From Rhodobacterales bacterium (GTDB taxonomy: Bacteria > Pseudomonadota > Alphaproteobacteria > Rhodobacterales > Rhodobacteraceae), in contig JAAFHX010000001.1 in the NCBI GenBank assembly GCA_013297695.1, positions 1 through 54,968 on the forward strand: a stretch of DNA of 54,968 nucleotides, read 5' to 3'. How positions within the stretch are numbered: the first letter of the stretch is position 1; every line of letters begins with the position of its first letter. The translations under genes and the position numbers were made by a program. The notes beneath the pieces were generated by a model that was given only the letters and a program-made list of their open reading frames with translations, had not been told where the DNA came from and ran no database searches. Below, piece by piece: positions 32,996 through 39,878 of the stretch.

Positions 32996-33325
32996 ATGAA
33001 CAACGCAAAGATGTGGCTCGTGGTCCATCCGACCGTGGGTGTGCCGCTGTTTCTTGGCGCGGTGGCAGTCGGGTCCTTCGCGGTGCATGTGGCCGTGCTG
33101 AGCAACACCACCTGGGTTTCCGACTTCCTGTCGGGCAAGCCGCTTGGCAGCGGGGCGGCGACGGCGATGCTGGCAGCGCCCGAAGCCTCGACCGCGTCCT
33201 ATGTCGTGCAAGGCGGCAAGGAAATCACGATCATGATGCCCGACGGCACGGTGGCAAAGGCGATTCTGCAATCGCCCGACACGCTGGCGTCGCTCGACAG
33301 TGCCAGGCCGCTGGTCGCGAACTAG
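32996..33325 (+). CDS. pucA: Light-harvesting 2 alpha subunit PucA, LH3-like and C-terminally extended
   Basis: A 109-residue LH2 alpha chain; usual length is 53-60. Residues 1-47 are canonical: an N-terminal 'MNNAKMWLVVHPTVGVP', one membrane helix, the B850 ligand His31 ('VGSFAVHVAVLSNTTW'), then 'VSDFLSG'. At positions 44 and 45, where B800-850 complexes have Tyr-Trp or Tyr-Tyr hydrogen-bonding to B850, this protein has Phe44-Leu45, as in B800-820 complexes. Position 11 is His rather than the common Lys or Asn. From residue 48 an extra 62 residues rich in Ala, Ser and Thr ('MLAAPEASTASYVVQGGK' and onward) form a periplasmic tail of unknown role. R. sphaeroides Puc2A also has a long tail. 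The ATG at 32996 was preferred to an upstream reading at 32978 that would overlap pucB. Confidence 0.94.
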   Translation: MNNAKMWLVVHPTVGVPLFLGAVAVGSFAVHVAVLSNTTWVSDFLSGKPLGSGAATAMLAAPEASTASYVVQGGKEITIMMPDGTVAKAILQSPDTLASLDSARPLVAN

Positions 33326-33371
33326 CGCACGGACCGCCGCCGGTGCACCGCGCCGGTGTTGCAGATCAGGA

Positions 33372-33400
33372 CGCCCCCGGAGCCACGGCTTTCGGGGGCG
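33372..33400 (+). promoter_or_regulatory. Stem-loop between pucA and pucC
   Basis: CGCCCCCG (33372-33379) and CGGGGGCG (33393-33400) form a perfect 8-bp stem, extendable by G-T and A-T pairs, around a 7-nt loop. It lies 46 bases after the pucA stop and 56 bases before pucC. In related puc operons intercistronic hairpins protect the short pucBA message and limit read-through into pucC; the same role is inferred here. Confidence 0.65.
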
Positions 33401-33455
33401 GAGACCAAAGCACTGCGCCCGGCAGGGCGTTGCGATGCCAACCGGGAGGGTCCGG

Positions 33456-34853
33456 ATGTTTGCCTACCGCAGGTTCGTGCTGTCCAGACTGTCGCAGATC
33501 TCGGTCCGCTACCTTCCCTTTGCGGATGTGGCGACGGATGACCTGCCCTTGTCGCGCTTGCTGCGGCTGTCGCTGTTTCAGGTGACGGTCGGGATGGCGC
33601 TGGTGCTGGTGATCGGTACGCTCAACCGGGTGATGATCGTCGAGTTGAAGGTGCCGGCCACGCTGGTGGGCGTCATGGTCTCGCTGCCCGTGCTGTTCGC
33701 CCCGTTCCGGATGCTGATCGGCTATCGGTCGGATACCCATGCCTCGGCGCTTGGCCTGCGGCGGATTCCGTTCATCTGGAAGGGCACGATCCTGCAGTTC
33801 GGCGGCTTTGCGATCATGCCCTTTGCGCTGCTGGTGCTGTCGGGTTTCGGCAAGGCGGCCGAGGCGCCGGTCTGGATCGGGCAGGCTGCGGCGGCGCTGG
33901 CTTTCCTTCTGGTGGGGGCCGGCATCCATATGGTGCAGACGGTCGGGCTGGCGCTGGCCACCGATCTGGTGCCCGAGGAAGACCACCCCAAAATCGTGGG
34001 CCTGATGTATGTGATGCTGCTGGCCGGCATGATCGTCAGCGCGGTCGTCTACGGCTGGGCGCTGCAGAACTACAACCCGCTGCGGCTGGTGCAGGTGGTG
34101 CAGGGCACGGCGGTGGTTACCGTGGTCCTGAACGCCGTCGCGCTGTGGAAGCAGGAGGGACGGCGGCGGGACCGGGCGCAGAAGGACCCGACCGCGCCCA
34201 GCTTTGCGCAGGCCTGGGCCGATTTTGCGCAGATGGACGGTGCCCTGCGGCTTCTGGTGGTCATCGGGTTGGGCACCGCCGGGTTCGGCATGGCCGACCT
34301 GGTGATGGAGCCTTATGGCGGGCAGGTTCTGGGTATGTCGGTGTCGCAGACGACCAAGCTGACGGCGATCTTCGCGGCGGGCGGGCTGTTCGGTTTCGGC
34401 CTGGCCTGGCGGGTGATCGGGCGCGGGGCCGAGCCGCTGCGGATCGCGGCGCTTGGGGCGGCTCTGGGCATTCCGGCCTTTGCGGGGATCATCGCGTCGT
34501 CGGGCATGGGCTCGACCGGGCTGTTCGTGCTGGCGATCCTGCTGGCGGGTTTTGCGGGCGGGCTGTTCAGTCATGGCACGCTGACCGGCACGATGCGCCG
34601 TGCGCCCCGGTCGCAGATCGGGCTGGCGCTGGGGGCCTGGGGCGCGGTGCAGGCCACCTCGGCGGGGGTCGCGGTGATGGTGGGCGGGATCATCCGCGAT
34701 TCGATGTCGGGGGCGGGTCTGGCGGCGCTGCAGCATCCGGCTGCGCCCTATACGCCGGTCTTCGGGCTGGAGATGGCCCTGCTGGCGCTGGCGCTGGTCG
34801 CCGTGGTGCCGCTTGTGCGCAACAGGGGTCGACGCGCGGTCGCGGCGGCCTAG
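33456..34853 (+). CDS. pucC: PucC, LH2 assembly protein (BCD-family major facilitator)
   Basis: A 465-residue inner-membrane protein of the bacteriochlorophyll-delivery branch of the major facilitator superfamily, needed for LH2 accumulation. The N-terminal region 'RYLPFADVATDDLPLSRLLRLSLFQVTVGMALVLVIGTLNRVMIVEL' is typical, as are 'FAPFRMLIGYRSDTH' and 'RRIPFIWKGTILQFGG'. Twelve helices are predicted from the hydrophobic blocks. ATG at 33456 follows GGGAGGG with five-base spacing; an ATG 21 bases upstream has no such site. It is the third puc gene, and its lower expression relative to pucBA is expected from the stem-loop upstream. Confidence 0.95.
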   Translation: MFAYRRFVLSRLSQISVRYLPFADVATDDLPLSRLLRLSLFQVTVGMALVLVIGTLNRVMIVELKVPATLVGVMVSLPVLFAPFRMLIGYRSDTHASALGLRRIPFIWKGTILQFGGFAIMPFALLVLSGFGKAAEAPVWIGQAAAALAFLLVGAGIHMVQTVGLALATDLVPEEDHPKIVGLMYVMLLAGMIVSAVVYGWALQNYNPLRLVQVVQGTAVVTVVLNAVALWKQEGRRRDRAQKDPTAPSFAQAWADFAQMDGALRLLVVIGLGTAGFGMADLVMEPYGGQVLGMSVSQTTKLTAIFAAGGLFGFGLAWRVIGRGAEPLRIAALGAALGIPAFAGIIASSGMGSTGLFVLAILLAGFAGGLFSHGTLTGTMRRAPRSQIGLALGAWGAVQATSAGVAVMVGGIIRDSMSGAGLAALQHPAAPYTPVFGLEMALLALALVAVVPLVRNRGRRAVAAA

Positions 34854-34986
34854 GGTAAAGGGTGCGGGAAAGGGACGCGGAACCGGGCAGACAGACAGGG
34901 GGGCAGGCAACCGGCAGTCCGGCTGCAGCGGCCCCGGGAAGCGGAACGCAGGACGGGCGCGCCGGGCGGCGGCAACAGGAGGACGG

Positions 34987-35607
34987 ATGACCACGATCAT
35001 TTCACGGCTTTACAACGATACCGCCACGGCCGAGGCGGTGGTTGCGGCGCTGCGCGCCGAGGGCTTTCCGGACGACACGCTGAACCTCATATCGGGCGGC
35101 GATGCCTCGGCGCCGGACCGGATGGCCGAAGCCCGGGTGGGGGCCGCCTCGGCTGCCGCCTATGCCGGAAAGCTGTCCGCAGGCAAGGCGCTGGTCGTGG
35201 TGCGCGCGCCGTTCAACCCGATCGGGGCGGCGCGGCTGGCGATGCAGACGGTGAACCGGTTCCATCCGGTGGCGGTGGCCGGGGCGGTTCCCGACGACTA
35301 TGTCGAGGAGCCGCTGTCCGATGACCTGATTCTCAGCGTGCTGCCGGGCAGCCCGCTGATGCTGTCGCCCGATCTGTCGTCTGCGTCGCGGCGCAGCTAT
35401 GGCCTTGTGTCGGACGCCTTCGGCATCCGCCTGCTGTCGCCGCGCCGCCCGCACCGGTCGGCGATCAGGGGTGGTGCCTACATGTCCACCAAGTTCCTGC
35501 CGTTTCCGCTGCTGACCCGGCAGCGACCGCACAATTCGGCAATAAAGGGCGGCGGGACGCTGTTCTCGACCCTGCTGGGCCTGCCGCTGGTTTCGCGGCG
35601 GCGCTGA
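34987..35607 (+). CDS. PucDE-like LH2 accessory protein with C-terminal repeats
   Basis: A 206-residue soluble-looking protein directly after pucC, with an AGGAGG ribosome site. Residues 1 to about 90 look like a compact alpha/beta domain ('TIISRLYNDTATAEAVVAALRAEGFPDD', 'GKALVVVRAPFNP'). The C-terminus holds about three related units of roughly 25 residues: 'YGLVSDAFGIRLLSPRR', 'PHRSAIRGGAYMSTKFLPFPLLTRQR' and 'PHNSAIKGGGTLFSTLLGLPLVSRRR'. In R. capsulatus the puc operon continues with pucD and pucE (the LH2 gamma subunit), whose combined length I recall as about 200 residues, so this single gene may be their fused counterpart. That link is from position, length and memory of the operon; I could not compare the sequences. 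Confidence 0.55.
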   Translation: MTTIISRLYNDTATAEAVVAALRAEGFPDDTLNLISGGDASAPDRMAEARVGAASAAAYAGKLSAGKALVVVRAPFNPIGAARLAMQTVNRFHPVAVAGAVPDDYVEEPLSDDLILSVLPGSPLMLSPDLSSASRRSYGLVSDAFGIRLLSPRRPHRSAIRGGAYMSTKFLPFPLLTRQRPHNSAIKGGGTLFSTLLGLPLVSRRR

Positions 35608-35665
35608 GGCCTGCCGCGCCGATCACGACGGCGGGTGGCCCTGCATCGGCGGCCCCCCCGTTCCG

Positions 35666-36652
35666 TCAGGCCGAAAAGCTCCACCGTGTCTGCTGGTGGT
35701 AGCTTTCGCCCGGGCTCAGCGTGATTGCCGGAAATCCCGGATGGTTCGGGGCGTCGGGCCAGCGCTGCGGTTCCAGCGCAAGACCGGCATGGGCCGCATA
35801 AACCGCGCCGCCGTGCCCGGCGAAAGGGGCGCTGTTCAGGCGGCGACCGTTGTAGATCTGCAATCCGGGTTCCGTGCTGGCCAGCCGCAAGGTAACGCCC
35901 GTCCGGCCGGTCAGTTCTGCCACTTCGGTCAGCGCGCGCGGGGCGGTGGACAGGCAGAAATTGTGGTCAAACCCCTCGGTCAAATCCAGCACGCGCCCTG
36001 GCCGCAGGTCGAAACAGCCCTCGGCGGGGCGCACCTCGCCCGTGGGCAGGGTGTTCACCGTGGGCAGGTAGCTGTCTGCGTCCACCCGCAGCCGGTGTCC
36101 TGCAATCGTCGGCGTGCCGTCAAGGTTCCAGTATCCGTGGTTCGCCAGATTCATCAATGTGGGTGCATCGGTGACGGCGGTCAGCGCCAGTGTCAGGGCC
36201 GCCCCCTCGACCCGGAAGTCTGCCGTGATCTCGCGCCGCCCCGGAAAGCCACCCTCGCCGCCCTCCAGCCTCAGCGACAGGCACAGGCCGGTGGCGTCGG
36301 CATCGGCCACGGACCAGTGGCGTGCGTGAATTCCCTCGGTGCCGCCGTGCAGCAACGTGGTGCCTTCGTTCGCCGGAAACCGCCACTCCTGCCCGGCAAT
36401 CATCGCGCGCGCCCCGGCGATCCGGTTGGCGACAGGCCCGACCAGCGTGCCGAAGTAACCCATCGGGCCCTGATAGGCCTCGATCCGGTCACCACCCAGG
36501 GTCAGCGACCGCGCAATCCCCTCAAGTCGCACGTCCTGCAGCGCCGCGCCCCAGGTGAGGATCGTGACGGCAAGCTGCGGCGAGGCAAGGCGGATCGCCT
36601 GTACCTCGCGTCCGTCGCGGGCATGGCCAAAGCTGCGAATGTCTGCGGTCAT
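35666..36652 (-). CDS. galM: Aldose 1-epimerase (galactose mutarotase)
   Basis: A 328-residue enzyme that interconverts alpha and beta anomers of hexoses. Catalytic residues fit the family: the His of 'NLANHGYWNLDG' (about residue 169) and the Glu of 'LALEPQRWPDAPNHP' (about residue 294). 'GTLVGPVANRIAGA' is the N-terminal signature, with 'TTLLHGGTEG' following. The ATG at 36652 was preferred to a start 42 bases upstream. No galactose genes are adjacent; it converges on the puc operon and is followed on the same strand by nothing related. The zinc-uptake gene upstream is probably coincidental. Confidence 0.9.
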   Translation of the reverse strand: MTADIRSFGHARDGREVQAIRLASPQLAVTILTWGAALQDVRLEGIARSLTLGGDRIEAYQGPMGYFGTLVGPVANRIAGARAMIAGQEWRFPANEGTTLLHGGTEGIHARHWSVADADATGLCLSLRLEGGEGGFPGRREITADFRVEGAALTLALTAVTDAPTLMNLANHGYWNLDGTPTIAGHRLRVDADSYLPTVNTLPTGEVRPAEGCFDLRPGRVLDLTEGFDHNFCLSTAPRALTEVAELTGRTGVTLRLASTEPGLQIYNGRRLNSAPFAGHGGAVYAAHAGLALEPQRWPDAPNHPGFPAITLSPGESYHQQTRWSFSA

Positions 36653-36717
36653 CTCATCGTCCCTTTGCTGCGGCGGAGCCAAGGCTGCGCCCAAAGCGCG
36701 GGGGCGGTCAAGCCGCT

Positions 36718-37587
36718 TCAGTCAGCCGACAGGCAGGCGGTCAGCGTGTCGGCCAGCCCGGTCAGCAGCGCGGCATAGAGCCCCGGCCCGGGCGGCAGGG
36801 TGATCGCCTCGACATCCTGCCCGGCACCGATTCGGACCGGCGATCCCTCGGCAACGGTTGCGATGAATTTCGGATCGCGCCCGGCCTCGGGGAAAATGCA
36901 GACGGCCCTCGCGTCGGCCAGAAGCGCGCGGAGGCTGGAAAGCTGGGCTGCCCCGGGTGTGGAGGCGTCACCAAGCTCGACCGCCCCTGCGACGTTCAGG
37001 CCATAGTGGTCTGCGAAGTATCCTAGCGCGTCGTGGAACACGACAAAGGGCTTGTCGCGAACCGGGGCAAGCTGCGCCGCCAGAGTTGCGTCAAGGGCTG
37101 CAAGCGCCGCCCGCGCCGCTGCCGCATTCGCCGCATAGGCAGCCGAATTTTCGGGGTCGCGTGCCGAAAGCTCGGCAGCGATCGTGCCGAGCCATGCCTG
37201 TGCGTTTGCAGGGTCAAGCCAGGCATGCGGGTCGATGCCCTCGCCGTCTGCAAAGGTCCGGACCTTCCCGCCGCCCTCGTGCAGAAGCGCCACGCTTCTG
37301 GCCGTCTCGGCCAGGGACGCAATGGCCTCGGCCAGGGAAGGCGTGAGTTCGGGACCGTCCCAGAAGATCAGGTCGGCCTCGGCAAGGGTTGCCGCCTGAG
37401 ATGGCCTCAACTGGAAATCGTGCGGGTCGCCTCCCGCCGACAGCAGCATGACCGGCGTGCCGAGATCGCCCATCACCTGCTGCACCAGGGACTGGACCGG
37501 GCCAAAGTCGGTGACGACCCTTGGCACATCGGCGCGGGCCGCGGACACAAGGCAGGTGGCAAGCAGGAAAGATATGGTATAACGCAT
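36718..37587 (-). CDS. znuA: ZnuA, periplasmic zinc-binding protein of the ZnuABC transporter
   Basis: A 289-residue periplasmic protein with the signal peptide 'MRYTISFLLATCLVSAARA'. The cluster A-1 fold is shown by 'VVTDFGPVQSLVQQVMGDLGTPVMLLSAGGDPHDFQLRPSQA'; zinc-ligand histidines are in 'GDPHDF', 'GIDPHAWLDPANA' and 'VVFHDALGYFADHYGL'. The His-rich loop of many ZnuA proteins is short here ('LLHEGGGKVRTFADGEG'). It is divergent from zur-znuC-znuB across a 69-bp gap containing the Zur-type palindrome, and starts 36 bases from it, so it should be derepressed when zinc is low. Confidence 0.92.
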   Translation of the reverse strand: MRYTISFLLATCLVSAARADVPRVVTDFGPVQSLVQQVMGDLGTPVMLLSAGGDPHDFQLRPSQAATLAEADLIFWDGPELTPSLAEAIASLAETARSVALLHEGGGKVRTFADGEGIDPHAWLDPANAQAWLGTIAAELSARDPENSAAYAANAAAARAALAALDATLAAQLAPVRDKPFVVFHDALGYFADHYGLNVAGAVELGDASTPGAAQLSSLRALLADARAVCIFPEAGRDPKFIATVAEGSPVRIGAGQDVEAITLPPGPGLYAALLTGLADTLTACLSAD

Positions 37588-37623
37588 CGGGTCCGATCCT
37601 TTCGTGGGTCGCTGCTGTCGCGT

Positions 37624-37640
37624 ATGTTATAGCATAACAT
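37624..37640. promoter_or_regulatory. Zur box controlling znuA and zur-znuCB
   Basis: A perfect palindrome ATGTTAT-AGC-ATAACAT between divergent znuA and zur. It closely matches alphaproteobacterial Zur sites (TGTTATA-TATAACA type). It lies 36 bases from the znuA start and 16 bases from the zur start, so one site can repress both transcripts, including autoregulation of zur. Confidence 0.82.
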
Positions 37641-37656
37641 TCCCAGAGGCCAAGCC

Positions 37657-38148
37657 ATGGACACACCCGCCGACCCGCATGCCTTCCGGCAGCACGACCA
37701 TGCCCATTGCGCGGGCGATGTGCTGGCGCGGGCCGAGGTCAAGATGCAGGCACTGGGGCTGCGCCTGACGCCGGTGCGCCGCCGCACGCTGGAAATCCTG
37801 CTGGAACAGCACCGCGCCATGGGGGCCTATGACGTTCTGGAACGGCTGGCGGCCGAGGGGTTCGGCAAGCAGCCGCCCGTGGCCTATCGCGCGCTGGACT
37901 TTCTGGAGGAACACGGGCTGGCGCATCGCATCCGCCGTCTGAACGCCTTTGCCGCCTGCATGCACCCGGGGCTGAATCATTCCCCCGCCTTCCTGATCTG
38001 CCGCACCTGCGCGCTGGTGGCCGAGGCCCCGGCCGACCCGGTGCATGCGGCGCTGGACGAAGCGGCGGCTCCTCTGGGTTTCGTGATCGAACGCAGCACG
38101 ATCGAGGCGCTTGGCCTGTGCCCCGCCTGCCGGGGGGCCGGGGCATGA
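37657..38148 (+). CDS. zur: Zur, zinc-responsive Fur-family repressor
   Basis: A 163-residue Fur-family regulator. The winged helix 'LRLTPVRRRTLEILLEQHRAMGAYDVLERLAAEGFGKQPPVAYRALDFLEEHGLAHRI' is followed by a dimerisation domain. The structural zinc site is formed by Cys pairs in 'LICRTCALV' and 'LGLCPACRG', and the regulatory metal histidines lie in the early 'HDHAHC' and 'CMHPGLNHS' segments. The gene order zur-znuC-znuB plus divergent znuA identifies it as Zur rather than Fur or Mur. It overlaps znuC by ATGA. Confidence 0.93.
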   Translation: MDTPADPHAFRQHDHAHCAGDVLARAEVKMQALGLRLTPVRRRTLEILLEQHRAMGAYDVLERLAAEGFGKQPPVAYRALDFLEEHGLAHRIRRLNAFAACMHPGLNHSPAFLICRTCALVAEAPADPVHAALDEAAAPLGFVIERSTIEALGLCPACRGAGA

Positions 38149-38921
38149 GCCTGATCGCGGCCGAGCATCTCTGCGTCCGCTTCGGCGGCGAAGAGGTTCT
38201 GCACGACATCTCGCTGCGGGTGGACCCGGGCGAGATCGTGACGATCATCGGGCCGAACGGGTCGGGCAAGTCGACCCTGCTGCGCGCGCTGCTGGGCATC
38301 CTGCCCCCGGCCGAGGGGCGGGTCGCGCGCGCGCCCGGCCTGCGCATCGGCTATGTGCCGCAACGCCTGCACATCGACCGCAGCATGCCGATGACCGCGC
38401 TGCGCTTTCTGTCGCTGCCCGCCCACCAGCCGCGCAACCGGGCGCTGGCCGCGCTGGCGCGATGCGGCGTGGCCGAAGCGGCCCATCGCCAGATGACCGA
38501 CCTTTCGGGCGGGCAGTTGCAGCGCGTGCTTTTGGCCCGCGCGCTGCTGACCGACCCCGCGCTGCTGATCCTGGACGAGCCGACGCAGGGTCTGGACCAA
38601 CCCGGCGAGGCCGCCTTCTACCGCCTGATCGAGGAGGTGCGCCGCGACACCGGGGCGGCGGTGCTGATGGTCAGCCATGACCTGCATGTGGTCATGTCGG
38701 CCTCTGACCGGGTGATCTGCCTGAACGGGCACATCTGCTGCGAAGGCACGCCGCGCGTGGTGTCGAATGCGCCGGAATACCGCGCGCTGTTCGGCCTTGG
38801 CACGCAGGGTGCGCTGGCGCTGTACCAGCACGCGCATGACCACGACCATACGCATGACCATGCCCATGCCCACGGTCCCGACCTCTGGCATGACCGCGCG
38901 AAGGGGCATGACCATGCTTGA
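38145..38921 (+). CDS. znuC: ZnuC, zinc ABC transporter ATPase
   Basis: A 258-residue ABC ATPase that energises zinc import. The Walker A motif is 'GPNGSGKST' near residue 36, the signature is 'LSGGQLQR', and Walker B is 'LLILDEPTQGLD', followed by the switch His in 'VLMVSHDLH'. The last 30 residues are strikingly rich in His and Asp ('YQHAHDHDHTHDHAHAHGPD', ending 'KGHDHA'), a probable cytoplasmic zinc-binding tail. The ATG at 38145 overlaps the zur stop; its own stop overlaps znuB by eight bases. Confidence 0.93.
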   Translation: MSLIAAEHLCVRFGGEEVLHDISLRVDPGEIVTIIGPNGSGKSTLLRALLGILPPAEGRVARAPGLRIGYVPQRLHIDRSMPMTALRFLSLPAHQPRNRALAALARCGVAEAAHRQMTDLSGGQLQRVLLARALLTDPALLILDEPTQGLDQPGEAAFYRLIEEVRRDTGAAVLMVSHDLHVVMSASDRVICLNGHICCEGTPRVVSNAPEYRALFGLGTQGALALYQHAHDHDHTHDHAHAHGPDLWHDRAKGHDHA

Positions 38922-39711
38922 CGATTTCCTTGTCCGCGCCGGTCTGGCCGGGGTCGGGCTGGCGCTGGCGACCGGGCCTCTGGGCTGTTTCGTCGTGTGG
39001 CGGCGGATGGCCTATTTCGGCGACGCGACCGCCCATGCCGCGATCCTGGGCGTGGCGCTGGCGCTGGCGACGGGGCTGCCGGTGGGCCTGGGCACGCTGG
39101 TCGTGGCGCTGGCCATGGCGGTCACGGTGGCCACGCTGGCCGCGCGCGGCTGGGCGATGGACACCACTCTGGGCGTTCTCGCCCATTCGGCGCTGGCCTT
39201 CGGACTTGTCGCGATCAGCTTTGTGCCCGGTGCGCGGACCGATCTTTCGGCCTATCTGTTCGGTGACATCCTGGCCGTGTCGCGCGCAGACCTTGGCTTC
39301 ATCTGGGGCGGCGCGGCGGCGGTTCTGGGTCTTCTGGCCTGGCGCTGGCAGGCCCTGCTGACCTCCACGGTCAACGAGGATCTGGCCCATGCCTCGGGCC
39401 TGCATCCCGACCGCGAGCGGCTGATCCTGACGCTGGCGCTGGCGCTGGTGGTGGCGGTGGCGCTGAAGGTGGTCGGCGCGCTGCTGATCGCTGCGATGCT
39501 GATCATCCCCGCCGCCGCCGCACGCGGCCTGTCACGCAGCCCCGAGACGATGGCGGCCATCGCCGCGCTGATCGGTGCCGGGGCCAGCCTTGGCGGGTTG
39601 CAGCTTTCGCTTGGCTGGGACACGCCCGCCGGTCCCTCGATCATCGCCGCCGCTGCCGTGATCTTCACCGGATCTGCCTTGTTCGGCACCCTTCGCCGCC
39701 CCGGTCGCTAA
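38914..39711 (+). CDS. znuB: ZnuB, zinc ABC transporter permease
   Basis: A 265-residue inner-membrane permease of the metal ABC-3 family with about eight helices. 'FVVWRRMAYFGDATAHAAILGVALAL' and 'SYLFGDIL'-type segments ('LSAYLFGDILAVSRADL') are family signatures, and 'VVGALLIAAMLIIPAAAARGLSRS' forms the late core helix. ATG at 38914 is spaced seven bases from AAGGGG; an ATG six bases earlier is too close. It overlaps znuC by eight bases, giving one tightly coupled zur-znuC-znuB unit. Confidence 0.93.
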   Translation: MLDDFLVRAGLAGVGLALATGPLGCFVVWRRMAYFGDATAHAAILGVALALATGLPVGLGTLVVALAMAVTVATLAARGWAMDTTLGVLAHSALAFGLVAISFVPGARTDLSAYLFGDILAVSRADLGFIWGGAAAVLGLLAWRWQALLTSTVNEDLAHASGLHPDRERLILTLALALVVAVALKVVGALLIAAMLIIPAAAARGLSRSPETMAAIAALIGAGASLGGLQLSLGWDTPAGPSIIAAAAVIFTGSALFGTLRRPGR

Positions 39712-39878
39712 GCCGCCTGCCGCCCGGCCAAAGGCGCGGAGCAGTCCCGCATCAGCGCCCCCCATGTGTCGCAAATCGCCGCGCATGTCGTTTTCGGCTG
39801 GCAAAGGTCGGGTGGTCTTGCCCCTTGCTGCGGCGTTCGGGCATCACTGGCGCAATCCTTCGTGCCGGAGTCGCGCCC

